Of a DNA stretch of 64,000 bases, positions 16,702-25,132 are shown one piece after another. The translations under genes were made by a program, and so were the position numbers. The stretch is from assembly GCA_022792335.1 (NCBI GenBank), contig JAAWAV010000014.1, positions 1-64,000 of the forward strand, in the 5' to 3' direction. The notes beneath the pieces were generated by a model. The model searched no databases. It was given only the letters and a program-made list of their open reading frames with translations, and had not been told where the DNA came from. Position 1 is the stretch's first letter. Every line of letters starts with the position of its first letter. The DNA is from Lachnospiraceae bacterium. Lineage in GTDB: Bacteria; Bacillota; Clostridia; Lachnospirales; Lachnospiraceae.

Positions 16702-17996
16702 TGGAGGAAAAAATAATATATGTTTATGAAAACTGGAGTGGAGAAATCCCAGGTTTAATGGGAAAAATTCATGTATTTTCAGCAAGAGGAAAAGAACAGT
16801 TCTCTTTTGAATATGATGATTCGTGGCTTACTTCTGAATCGGCAAATTATTTTTTGGATCCGGATTTGACGTTGTACACGGGACGACAGTATGTGCCAAT
16901 GGATAAAACGTTATTTGGCATATTTGCTGATTCCTGCCCGGATCGGTGGGGAAGGGTTCTGATGAAGCGCAAAGAGGCTGTACAGGCGAGAAAAGAAAAA
17001 AGAAAACCCAGAGCGTTAGGGGAAAGTGATTATTTGCTGGGGGTATATGATAAGACGCGGATGGGGGCGCTACGTTTTAAACTTCGGGAAAACGGTGATT
17101 TTGTATCGGATGATAAAGATTTGGCGATTCCACCCTGGACGACTCTTCGCGCATTAGAAGCTGCCAGTCTTGGCTTTGAAAAGGATGAGAGCGGGTTGGA
17201 TGAGAAATGTCTGAAGCAGTTGTTGGCTCCAGGCTCTTCTCTGGGCGGAGCGAGGCCTAAAGCGACTGTGCAGGATACGAAAGGGAATTTATGGATCGCA
17301 AAATTTCCCTCGAAGCATGACGAGGAAAATAGCGGCGCGTGGGAAATGGTAGCTCATGAGTTGGCAAAGCTATGCGGATTGGACGTACCGGAAGCAAAGC
17401 TGGAAACTTTTTCAAAAACGGGTTCCACATTTCTTGTAAAAAGGTTTGACAGAGATGGGAATAAAAGAATTCATTTTGCGTCGGCAATGACTTTACTTGG
17501 GAAAACGGATGGCGTTTCTGGCAGCGACGGTTCTGGTTATTTGGATCTGGTTTCTTTTATCAGACAAAGTGGAGCAGCTCCAGGACGGGATTTAAAAGAG
17601 CTGTGGAAGCGTATTGTTTTTAATATGGCGGTATCGAATACGGATGACCATTTGAGAAATCATGGTTTTATTTTGACCAAAGCAGGATGGAGGCTGTCAC
17701 CGCTTTATGATGTGAATCCGGTTCCTTACGGAGATACCTTATCATTAAATGTAAGTGTGGAGGATAATTCCATTTCTGTGGAGCTTGCGATTAGTGTTGC
17801 GAAGTATTTTGATATGGATGAAAAAGAAGCGAGCAGAGTGGCGAATGAAATTTGCATGACAGTAAAAGAAAATTGGGAAAGGCTTGCGGGGAAGTATGGA
17901 TTGTCAAGAGGTGCCTGTGAATATATGAGGCCGGCTTTTGAAGTTTATTTAAAATTGAAAACAGCCCCAACCGCAAGGGGCAGGGCTGATTCATAG
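16701..17996 (+). CDS. hipA: HipA-type serine/threonine kinase toxin
   Basis: 431 aa. HipA N-terminal subdomain (residues about 1-110) and kinase-like C-terminal domain: a Gly-rich loop GSSLGGARPKA near 176, lysine motif WIAKFP near 196, FLVKRFDRD near 248, catalytic NTDDHLRNHGF near 312 and a metal-binding LSPLYDVNP segment near 332. All key residues appear intact, so an active kinase is likely. E. coli HipA phosphorylates glutamyl-tRNA synthetase; the target here is not predictable. Confidence 0.88.
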   Translation: MEEKIIYVYENWSGEIPGLMGKIHVFSARGKEQFSFEYDDSWLTSESANYFLDPDLTLYTGRQYVPMDKTLFGIFADSCPDRWGRVLMKRKEAVQARKEKRKPRALGESDYLLGVYDKTRMGALRFKLRENGDFVSDDKDLAIPPWTTLRALEAASLGFEKDESGLDEKCLKQLLAPGSSLGGARPKATVQDTKGNLWIAKFPSKHDEENSGAWEMVAHELAKLCGLDVPEAKLETFSKTGSTFLVKRFDRDGNKRIHFASAMTLLGKTDGVSGSDGSGYLDLVSFIRQSGAAPGRDLKELWKRIVFNMAVSNTDDHLRNHGFILTKAGWRLSPLYDVNPVPYGDTLSLNVSVEDNSISVELAISVAKYFDMDEKEASRVANEICMTVKENWERLAGKYGLSRGACEYMRPAFEVYLKLKTAPTARGRADS

Positions 17997-18154
17997 GTTT
18001 CCAAAGATATGTCCACCTATTTCAACATAACAACCTATTTTCCACAAATTCCATGCTGCAGACATTTCAACACGTTCAAAACCGAGTGAAAAGAGAGTAG
18101 CTTATCTGTTCGCATTGTCTTGTAATGAAATAAAGACCTTTTTGTTTTGGAATA

Positions 18155-18203
18155 TAAAAAAACCGTTGCTCCATAAACGAATAATCATTTATGAGCAACG
18201 GCT
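18155..18203 (-). terminator. Intrinsic terminator after tRNA-Thr
   Basis: Read on the minus strand, GAGCCGTTGCTCATAAA and TTTATGGAGCAACGG form a long hairpin followed by seven T. It lies just beyond the 3' end of the tRNA gene. The remaining sequence between hipA and here (17997-18154) shows no gene. Confidence 0.85.
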
Positions 18204-18215
18204 CTTTCTTCTTAG

Positions 18216-18288
18216 AGCTGGCGAGCAGACTCGAACTGCCGACCTCCTCATTACCAATGAGGTGCGCTACCACCTGTGCCACGCCAGC
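18216..18288 (-). tRNA. tRNA-Thr (anticodon GGU)
   Basis: 73 nt. The acceptor stem GCTGGCG/CGCCAGC, the anticodon stem CCTCA/TGAGG around the loop TTGGTAA, and the T-arm GGCAG-TTCGAGT-CTGCT can be folded by eye. The anticodon is GGT in DNA. The D stem GCAC/GCGC contains one A-C mismatch. CCA is not encoded. Confidence 0.95.
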
Positions 18289-18338
18289 AACACTTGTAAC
18301 ACTTATTACTTATTCCGCTTTTCAGCGGCAACATGAAT

Positions 18339-18367
18339 AATATACTATAGAAGGGCCTACTTGTCAA
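18339..18367 (-). promoter_or_regulatory. Promoter of tRNA-Thr
   Basis: On the minus strand: TTGACA (18367-18362), 17-base spacer, TATATT (18344-18339), about 50 bases upstream of the mature tRNA. A small CCGCTGAAAAGCGG hairpin lies in the leader. Confidence 0.8.
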
Positions 18368-18440
18368 CTACCAATTTCGGAAATTTTATTTTTTTTGACA
18401 ACCTTTTTGATAGAGCGGCGGCAAGCCAGATTTCCGGCTG

Positions 18441-19442
18441 TCAGCGTCTCTTTTCCCGGCAGGAATCCCGAAGAGCCAGACGGCAGGGCATTTTGATATG
18501 GAGGCCTGCGTCAAAAGGCGCTTTTAAAAGATGGTATACAATACCGGCGCCGTATTGCCCCATTTCATAGGCCGGGGCATGAACGGTGGTTAAAGGAGGA
18601 GAAGTCATTTTACATAGGCTGATATCGTCAAAGCCGATGAAGGAGATATCACCGGGGATTTTGAAGCCCTGGTCCTTGGCAGCATTTAAGGCGCCGAGAG
18701 CGATGGGATCGCTGGCGGCAAAGACGGCGGAAGGGATGGCTCCCGATTCCAGCAGTTGTGTCATCATCCGGTAGCCGGATTCGCTGGAGAACAGATCTTC
18801 CTTTATATAAGGAAGATAAGTGATCCCAAGTTTTTGACAGCAGGCTGTAAAGGCATTTTTTCTGCTGTCAGGAAAGAGGGAACCGTCGGCCAGGTATTCC
18901 AGACCCCCCAGATAGGCAATGTCCCGGTGTCCAAGGCGAAAGAGATAATCCAGGGCATCTGATACAGCCTGTTCAAAATCCAGAGTAATGGAAGAGGTTT
19001 CCAGATCCGGGGAAGCCATGTCAATCAGAAGCAGAGCGTCACTGACCTTTTTAAACCGGGCTACCTCCTCTGCTGTAAATTTTCCAATGCAGATCAGACC
19101 GTCAGCCTGAGAGAGGGAATCCATACAGTTTAAGTCACTTTTGAAGGTGCGGATGACATTCAGACAGTTGGACAGGCAGAAATCTTCGATACCCTGACGG
19201 ATGGATAGATAATAGCTGTCCTCCAGTTCCTGTAGAGAAGAGAACCATTGCAAAATTCCCATGGTATAAGCGGACTTGGCCGCGCTTTTTTGTTTTTTGC
19301 GATAATTTAACGCCTTGGCAGCTTCCAAAACCTTTTGTCTGGTTTCAGGGGGAACGGACAGAGAGGCATCGTTATTGAGAATCCTGGAAGCAGCGGCAGA
19401 AGAGACGCCGGCCTTTTCTGCAACATCTTTTAAAGTAGCCAA
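18441..19442 (-). CDS. LacI/GalR family transcriptional regulator
   Basis: 333 aa. The N-terminal LacI headpiece (ATLKDVAEKAGVSSAAASRILNND, residues 2-25) is followed by a periplasmic-binding-protein-like sensor domain. The TTG start at 19442 is supported by GAGGAA and the standard family N-terminus. It is transcribed away from the sugar genes and lies 87 bases after the AraC gene. The sugar genes at 20.6-27.6 kb are candidate targets, but no operator link is proven. Confidence 0.88.
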   Translation of the reverse strand: MATLKDVAEKAGVSSAAASRILNNDASLSVPPETRQKVLEAAKALNYRKKQKSAAKSAYTMGILQWFSSLQELEDSYYLSIRQGIEDFCLSNCLNVIRTFKSDLNCMDSLSQADGLICIGKFTAEEVARFKKVSDALLLIDMASPDLETSSITLDFEQAVSDALDYLFRLGHRDIAYLGGLEYLADGSLFPDSRKNAFTACCQKLGITYLPYIKEDLFSSESGYRMMTQLLESGAIPSAVFAASDPIALGALNAAKDQGFKIPGDISFIGFDDISLCKMTSPPLTTVHAPAYEMGQYGAGIVYHLLKAPFDAGLHIKMPCRLALRDSCREKRR

Positions 19443-19478
19443 TAGAAATTCCTCACTTTCACGTTGTCCTTTCCGGAC

Positions 19479-19507
19479 ATTATAAACACAAATAAGAAGA
19501 AAAGCAA
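19479..19507 (-). promoter_or_regulatory. Promoter of the LacI-family gene
   Basis: Minus strand TTGCTT (19507-19502), 17 bases, TATAAT (19484-19479). A short dyad GTCC-N5-GGAC (19466-19478) lies just downstream and could be an autoregulatory site. Confidence 0.6.
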
Positions 19508-19528
19508 TTGATAAAATACCAAGAAAGG

Positions 19529-20380
19529 TCAGCGCCTGGAATACTGACCGGGGGTGGTTCCGAACTCCCGTTTAAACGCTTTCAGAAAATTGGAGTAATC
19601 GTTGAAACCGCATTGCAGGCAGGCGTCCATGGCAGAGGAACCGCCGCGCAACAGATTTCGTGCGATAATCAGCCGTTTTTTCATAATATACTGGTAGACG
19701 GACAAGCCGGTAAACTGCCGAAACTGTCGACTCAGATAATATTTGCTGATATAGAACTGGGCGGCCAGTCTGTCCAGAGAAAGATCCTCCGTAAGATTTT
19801 CATTGATATACTGTACGGCCTGATTTACTTTTTTATTTTCAATCACATCGCGCTTAATAGAAGCGGGAGCGTCGTAGTAGGCGCGACTGACATGTACCAG
19901 AAATTCCGTCAGGTATGCGGAAGCCAGGGCGGCGCTTCCAATCTCCAGGCTCCTTGCGGTCAGAGATATTTGCTGGCAGAGTTGTTTCAAATAAAGAATT
20001 TTCGTTCCGTCCGGGCGAATCAGACGATAGTTGTTCCTTGCGGCATCTGAAAAACAGGAGGTCAGATCGTCTCCATAGAAATCTTTGAGGTGATTGAAAA
20101 AATCGTCCATCAGCCAGATGACAATCCTTTCATAGGGTTTTCCAGGACGGATATCCGGACGATGGATATCCTGATTGCCTGTCAAAAGGATATCTCCCGG
20201 GCGTAGCTTATAACTTCTCCCCTCAATGATATAAGTCACGTTTCCGGAGAGAAAGAAAAAAATTTCATAAAAAGGATGCTGGTGAAATTCCACCGACAGA
20301 GGAGCTTCATTATAATTGTGGTGGAGTTCAAAGTACCGTTCAGTCATCATCTGGCTGGGGTTAAAAGATTCTCTGTACAT
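19529..20380 (-). CDS. AraC family transcriptional regulator
   Basis: 283 aa. An N-terminal cupin sensor (FHQHPFYEIFFFLSGNVTYII, residues about 33-53) is joined to a C-terminal pair of AraC helix-turn-helix motifs (LSLDRLAAQFYISKYYLSRQFRQ and CGFNDYSNFLKAFKREFG). It is transcribed divergently from the hexuronate genes across 233 bases, so it is a reasonable candidate activator of that operon. This is inference from position. Confidence 0.88.
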   Translation of the reverse strand: MYRESFNPSQMMTERYFELHHNYNEAPLSVEFHQHPFYEIFFFLSGNVTYIIEGRSYKLRPGDILLTGNQDIHRPDIRPGKPYERIVIWLMDDFFNHLKDFYGDDLTSCFSDAARNNYRLIRPDGTKILYLKQLCQQISLTARSLEIGSAALASAYLTEFLVHVSRAYYDAPASIKRDVIENKKVNQAVQYINENLTEDLSLDRLAAQFYISKYYLSRQFRQFTGLSVYQYIMKKRLIIARNLLRGGSSAMDACLQCGFNDYSNFLKAFKREFGTTPGQYSRR

Positions 20381-20581
20381 GTTTTATCAGATTCCTAATT
20401 TAAGTTTTTTATTTTATAGGAAAGTGCACCCTGTGAGACAAAAACGCTCTACGGGGATCGCAGAGTCTGCCTCAGCGAAGCGAGAGCGCTGCGGCGGTAA
20501 AACAAAGGGTTATATCTAGTATTGTATGGCAAGATTCACCATATTTCAAGCCACAATCGCCATGCAGAGGAAAAGAGATTC

Positions 20582-20590
20582 TGATATGAT
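20582..20590 (+). promoter_or_regulatory. Possible extended -10 promoter of the hexuronate genes
   Basis: TGATATGAT at 20582-20590 is an extended -10 (TGn then TATGAT) with no good -35 box. That suits an activator-dependent promoter next to a divergent AraC gene. The rest of 20381-20613 shows no gene. Confidence 0.4.
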
Positions 20591-20613
20591 AACCATGAAA
20601 GGAGGATGATGGT

Positions 20614-21296
20614 ATGCAGATGACGTTCCGCTGGTATGGAGAAGGAAACGACAGCATTACGCCGGAGATGATCCGACAGATTCCGGGAGTGACCGGCCTG
20701 GTCTGGGTGCTTCATGAGAAACCGGTCGGGGAAGTATGGGAGACAGAAGAGATAGAAGCTGTACGTAGGCGAATTGAAGGCGCCGGATTTCATATGGAGG
20801 TGGTGGAAAGTGTCAATGTCCATGATGATTTAAGATCGGACGTTCCACAAGAGATACTTATATTGACAATTATAAAACGACACTCCGCAATCTGGCCAAG
20901 TTTGGGATGAAGGTAGTCACCTATAATTTTATGCCGGTGTTTGACTGGACAAGGACGGAGCTGTTCCATCCTCTTGAGGATGGATCCACCGCATTGTTTT
21001 ATGAGAAAGACAAGATTCAGGAGGATTATCGGGGGATGGCAGATAAGATCCTGAAAAATCTTCACGGAATGACCTTTCCAGGCTGGGAACCGGAACGGAT
21101 GGCAAAGCTGGACGAGCTGTTTGAGGCGTACCATGATTGCGGCTATACGGGATATGTAAGACCGGATCACGGGAGGCATCTGTGGGGGGAAACATGCAGG
21201 CCGGGGTACGGACTTTACGACCGGGCGCTTGGAATTATGTACCTGTAGGGATGTTGGGACATGCTGGAAAGAACGGAAGGGCAGGTCCAAAAATAG
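20614..21296 (+). pseudogene. uxuA: Broken mannonate dehydratase gene
   Basis: The start MQMTFRWYGEGNDSITPEMI is clearly UxuA, with AAAGGAGG 8 bases before the ATG. Three lesions are visible. A one-base loss near 20827 shifts the frame: the true sequence resumes as [20 protein letters not shown] and [19 protein letters not shown]. About 130-150 codons are missing near 21129, where [13 protein letters not shown] runs straight into the C-terminal [20 protein letters not shown] stop at 21246 precedes the last GCWDMLERTEGQ. The product cannot be a working dehydratase. Confidence 0.9.
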
Positions 21297-21306
21297 GGAG
21301 GCGTTT

Positions 21307-22707
21307 ATGAAAAGATTTATGGATCAGGATTTTCTCCTGTCTACACAGACGGCGAAGTGGCTGTATCATGAAGCGGCAGAGTCGATGCCGATCATTGACT
21401 ACCACTGCCATATTGACCCGAAAGAGATCGCACAGAACCGCATCTTTGAGAATATGACGGAACTTTGGCTGGGAGGCGATCATTACAAATGGAGGCAGAT
21501 GAGATTTGGAGGGATTCCGGAAGCATTTATCACAGGAGACAGGAGCCCGCGGGAGAAGTTTCGCGCCTTTGCCCAGGTGCTGCCCAGGCTTGCAGGGAAT
21601 CCGCTTTATCACTGGAGCCATCTGGAACTTAAACGGGTATTTGGCGTTGAAGAGACCTTGACAGAGGAAAATGCGGATGAGATTTATGACAGATGCAATG
21701 AGATGCTGCCCCGGCTTGGCGCGCGGGAACTGATGAGAAAATTCGGGGTAAAGGCAGTCTGTACCACGGACGACCCATGCGACAGCCTCTGCTGGCATGC
21801 GGCCATTGTAGCGGATGAGACCATGGAGATTCAGGTACGCCCGGCTTTCCGGCCAGATAAGGCTGTTCAGATTGAGAAAGAAGGGTTTGCAGAATACATT
21901 TGCCGGCTGGGAGAAACGGTAGGGCGTGAAATAAAGAATGTCGGGGATGTGATAGAAGCGCTTGGCGAAAGAATGGATGTTTTCGCCGCCCATGGCTGTC
22001 TGTGCGCCGATCATGGCCTGGACACCTGCATGTATGAAAAGCCGGATATGGACCTTGCCGAGGAGGCATGGCAGACGGCGATGAAGGGGAGACCCTTATC
22101 CAGGAAAGCGGCGGACGTTTATAAAACGGTAGTGACCCTCGCCTGCGCCAGGAAGTATGCAAAGAGAAACTGGGTAATGCAGATTCATTTCGGATGTCTG
22201 CGCAACAATCATCGGATACAGTTTCAGAGGCTGGGGCCGGATACGGGCTATGACGCTGTGAACAGCAGGTCCGGTATCGAATCTCTGGCCCCTCTTTTGA
22301 ATGCGATGGAAGAAAACGGCGGACTGCCGAAAATGATTCTGTATTCTCTGAATCCCGGCGATAATACGGCTCTTGTTTCCATTACGGGCTGTTTTCAGGG
22401 AGGAGGCGTCGCCGGACGGATCCAGCAGGGGAGTAGTTGGTGGTTCAACGACAACAGAGCTGGGATAAAGAACCAGTTGACAGAGTTTTCCAACAATGGG
22501 ATGCTGGGATGTTTCGTGGGAATGTTGACAGACTCTCGCTCTTTTTTGAGCTATACAAGGCATGAGTACTTCCGGCGGATTCTCTGTGAACTGCTCGGAG
22601 AATGGGTAGAAAGCGGACAGTACCCGGAAGATAGAACCAGGCTGGCGAAGATGGTCAAAGACATCTGCTTTTATAATACTAATGAGTTTTTTGGATTTCA
22701 TTTGTAG
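21307..22707 (+). CDS. uxaC: Glucuronate isomerase
   Basis: 466 aa, normal length. It isomerises glucuronate to fructuronate and galacturonate to tagaturonate. The amidohydrolase-type metal motif DYHCHIDPKEIAQNR lies near residues 27-41. ATG at 21307 after GGGAGG. The frame is open back to 21229 over the uxuA remnant. No disabling lesion is visible, unlike its upstream neighbour. Confidence 0.95.
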   Translation: MKRFMDQDFLLSTQTAKWLYHEAAESMPIIDYHCHIDPKEIAQNRIFENMTELWLGGDHYKWRQMRFGGIPEAFITGDRSPREKFRAFAQVLPRLAGNPLYHWSHLELKRVFGVEETLTEENADEIYDRCNEMLPRLGARELMRKFGVKAVCTTDDPCDSLCWHAAIVADETMEIQVRPAFRPDKAVQIEKEGFAEYICRLGETVGREIKNVGDVIEALGERMDVFAAHGCLCADHGLDTCMYEKPDMDLAEEAWQTAMKGRPLSRKAADVYKTVVTLACARKYAKRNWVMQIHFGCLRNNHRIQFQRLGPDTGYDAVNSRSGIESLAPLLNAMEENGGLPKMILYSLNPGDNTALVSITGCFQGGGVAGRIQQGSSWWFNDNRAGIKNQLTEFSNNGMLGCFVGMLTDSRSFLSYTRHEYFRRILCELLGEWVESGQYPEDRTRLAKMVKDICFYNTNEFFGFHL

Positions 22708-22728
22708 GGGATTGGAGGAATGAAAAGG

Positions 22729-23571
22729 ATGGAGCTTCCTTTTGATATTGATTTTTCAGGGAAAGTCGTTGTGATCACCGGAGCTGGTGGAGCGATCTGC
22801 AAAACGATGGCTATGGCTTTCGCACAGGCGGGAGCAAAAGTGGCGGCGCTAAACCGGAGTGCAAAAACCATCAGACAACTGGAAGAAGAATGCCTGGCAA
22901 AGGGACTTTGTTGCCGGGCTTATCCAGTCAACGTTCTGGATGAGGAGGGGCTTTTGCAGGTCCGGAAACTTGTTCGGGAAGAGCTTGGACCCTGCGACAT
23001 TCTGATCAACGGCGCCGGCGGAAATCATCCGGACGCGACGACAGACAACGAATATCAGCATGAAGCGAGGGCGGGCGAGAAAACTTTTTTTGATTTAGAT
23101 ACGGAAGGCGTGGATGCTGTGTTTCGCCTGAATTTCCAGGGGACGCTGCTTCCGACCAGGATTTTTGCAGAAGATATGTCAGAGCGCAAGTCCGGGTGTA
23201 TTCTGAATATTTCTTCCATGAACGCCTACCTGCCGCTCACGAAGATTCCTGCCTATTCCGCGGCAAAAGCCGGGGTTTCCAATTTTACCAAATGGCTGGC
23301 CACATATTTTGCAGGAACCGGTATCCGCTGCAACGCCATTGCCCCAGGCTTTCTGGTATCAAATCAGAACCGTGCGTTGTTGTTTCAGGAGGACGGAACG
23401 CCGACGGCCCGGGCTGAAAAAATTCTGAGAGGGACGCCTGCCTGTCGTTTTATAGAAAGCAGAGAACTTCTGGGCGGTGCGTTTTTCCTCTGCGACGATA
23501 GAGCGGCCAGCGCCATCACCGGCGTGGTATTGCCGATTGACGCAGGGTTTTCCGCTTATTCCGGCGTATAG
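22729..23571 (+). CDS. uxuB: SDR-type D-mannonate oxidoreductase (fructuronate reductase)
   Basis: 280 aa short-chain dehydrogenase. Cofactor motif TGAGGAICKTMAMAFAQAG near residues 17-35, NGAGG near 88 and catalytic YSAAKAG near 175. It resembles the Bacillus YjmF/UxuB type that reduces fructuronate to mannonate. The next enzyme, UxuA, is broken here. ATG at 22729 fits GGAGG (22714-22718) better than the ATG at 22720, which is too close. Confidence 0.8.
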   Translation: MELPFDIDFSGKVVVITGAGGAICKTMAMAFAQAGAKVAALNRSAKTIRQLEEECLAKGLCCRAYPVNVLDEEGLLQVRKLVREELGPCDILINGAGGNHPDATTDNEYQHEARAGEKTFFDLDTEGVDAVFRLNFQGTLLPTRIFAEDMSERKSGCILNISSMNAYLPLTKIPAYSAAKAGVSNFTKWLATYFAGTGIRCNAIAPGFLVSNQNRALLFQEDGTPTARAEKILRGTPACRFIESRELLGGAFFLCDDRAASAITGVVLPIDAGFSAYSGV

Positions 23572-23621
23572 GAAATGGAAAGATTCGTGGAGAAGGAATG
23601 AAGAAATTCAGTCGGGAATTG

Positions 23622-23673
23622 TTTAGTGAAAAACAGAAAGTTATTAGTGAAACATATTGAAGTTTTAGTAAAA
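23622..23673 (+). promoter_or_regulatory. Three phased TTTAGTRAAA operator-like boxes before galK
   Basis: TTTAGTGAAA (23622-23631), TTAGTGAAA (23644-23652) and the palindrome TTTTAGTAAAA (23663-23673) have their central G at 23626, 23647 and 23668, exactly 21 bases apart. The third lies inside the promoter spacer. Such sites suit a LacI/GalR-type repressor. Confidence 0.6.
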
Positions 23674-23685
23674 GTATGATAGGAT
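23657..23685 (+). promoter_or_regulatory. Promoter of the galKET operon
   Basis: TTGAAG (23657-23662), 17 bases, TAGGAT (23680-23685). The palindromic box 3 sits in the spacer, so a bound repressor would block RNA polymerase. The leader to galK is about 100 bases. Confidence 0.5.
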
Positions 23686-23790
23686 AAGTCTATCGAAACA
23701 GCAGAAAAGATTGCCGGGGCTCAAACACCGGAAATTGAGAAGGACAGAAGTAAGAAAGCTGGAAGGAAACGGGAAGGGTTGGTGCCACAT

Positions 23791-25074
23791 ATGAAAGAAG
23801 GAAAGCTGCTCCTTTCGGAGCTTGAACAGGGAATCCATGATGAATGGTTGAAAGATATTTATGTAGACGAGAGTCTGGTAGAAGGCCAGAAGAAACGGTA
23901 TGAGAAAGCCATCAGACGATATGAAGAGCTTTTTGGAAATGGCCAGATCGAAGTTTACAGCGCGCCTGGACGCAGCGAGGTGGGAGGGAATCATACGGAT
24001 CATCAGTATGGCCGGGTGCTTGCCACCTCCATCAATCTGGACGCCATCGCCGTGGTGGGACTGCACGAGGAAAACTGCATTCAGATTCTGTCTGAAGGCT
24101 ATGAGATGCTCTCCGTCGATCTGAGCGACCTTTCGAAACGGGAGGAAGAAAGGGAGACGACAGCAGGACTGATTCGAGGGGTGGCGGCGGGCCTTGAGAA
24201 AATCGGCTTTCCCGTCAGACAGGGGTTTAACGCTTATGTGACCAGCAATGTATTGATTGGCGCGGGGCTTTCCTCCTCGGCAGCCTTTGAGGTGCTGGTG
24301 GGAACTATCATTTCCGGACTTTTCCACGAGATAAAGATTGATGCCGTGGAGATTGCAAAAATCGCCCAGTATGCGGAGAATGAGTATTTCGGAAAACCCT
24401 GTGGTCTGATGGATCAGACAGCCTGTTCTGTGGGCGGCATGATCCGTATCGATTTTAAAGATCCGAAAGCTCCGGTGGTAGATAAGGTTTCCGTGGACTT
24501 TGATTCCTATCATTATAGTCTGTGTATTGTAGATACAAAAGGTTCTCACTCTGACCTTACAGACGACTATGCTCAGATTCCGTCAGAGATGAAGGCGGCG
24601 GCGGCCTGTTTTGGCAAAACTGTCCTGCGGGAAGTGGACAGGGACGAATTTATGAAAAAGATTCCGGAAGTAAGGGAGAAAGCGGGAGATAGGGCTGTAC
24701 TTCGGAGCCTTCATTTCTTCTCAGAAAATGATCGGGCGGCGGCGGAAGCCCAGGCTCTTTCCGAAGATCGTTTTGGAGAGTTTCTGAGCCTGGTGAAAGA
24801 ATCCGGAGAATCCTCTTTCCAGTTCCTTCAGAATGTTTATACCAACAAAGACGTACAGAACCAGGGAGTATCGGTGGGCCTTGCTGTGAGCGCGAGCATT
24901 CTCGGAGAGAACGGGGTATGCCGGGTACATGGCGGCGGTTTTGCCGGAACGATTCAGGCGTTTGTGAAAAATTCCTTTGTGGAGGAGTATAGGACCGTAT
25001 TAGACAGTGTGTTCGGAGAGGGGGCCTGTCATGTGCTCAAGGTGCGACCTTACGGAGGGATCCGGGTATTTTAA
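23791..25074 (+). CDS. galK: Galactokinase
   Basis: 427 aa GHMP kinase phosphorylating galactose at C1. Galactose signature APGRSEVGGNHTDHQ near residues 54-68 and ATP-binding GAGLSSSAAFEVL near 156-168. It has an extra N-terminal stretch of about 50 residues compared with E. coli GalK, as in several Clostridia. ATG at 23791 is used. In-frame TTG and GTG lie at 23779 and 23782. First gene of galK-galE-galT. Confidence 0.95.
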   Translation: MKEGKLLLSELEQGIHDEWLKDIYVDESLVEGQKKRYEKAIRRYEELFGNGQIEVYSAPGRSEVGGNHTDHQYGRVLATSINLDAIAVVGLHEENCIQILSEGYEMLSVDLSDLSKREEERETTAGLIRGVAAGLEKIGFPVRQGFNAYVTSNVLIGAGLSSSAAFEVLVGTIISGLFHEIKIDAVEIAKIAQYAENEYFGKPCGLMDQTACSVGGMIRIDFKDPKAPVVDKVSVDFDSYHYSLCIVDTKGSHSDLTDDYAQIPSEMKAAAACFGKTVLREVDRDEFMKKIPEVREKAGDRAVLRSLHFFSENDRAAAEAQALSEDRFGEFLSLVKESGESSFQFLQNVYTNKDVQNQGVSVGLAVSASILGENGVCRVHGGGFAGTIQAFVKNSFVEEYRTVLDSVFGEGACHVLKVRPYGGIRVF

Positions 25075-25132
25075 ATGGATAGGTAATGAATCTGATGTTA
25101 TAGGAAATAAATATTAAGAAAGGCGGATGGGC

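Noticed and set aside
16195-18290. Genomic island inserted at tRNA-Thr
   Set aside because: HipBA is AT-rich and near the tRNA 3' end, but no integrase and no repeat of the tRNA 3' end were found on the far side.
21229-21306. Longer uxaC start upstream of 21307
   Set aside because: It would overlap the uxuA remnant; MKRFMDQDF with GGGAGG is the usual start.
23665-24549. 294-aa minus-strand frame over galK
   Set aside because: Antisense to galactokinase with conserved motifs; would also need a start inside galK and cross the operator boxes.
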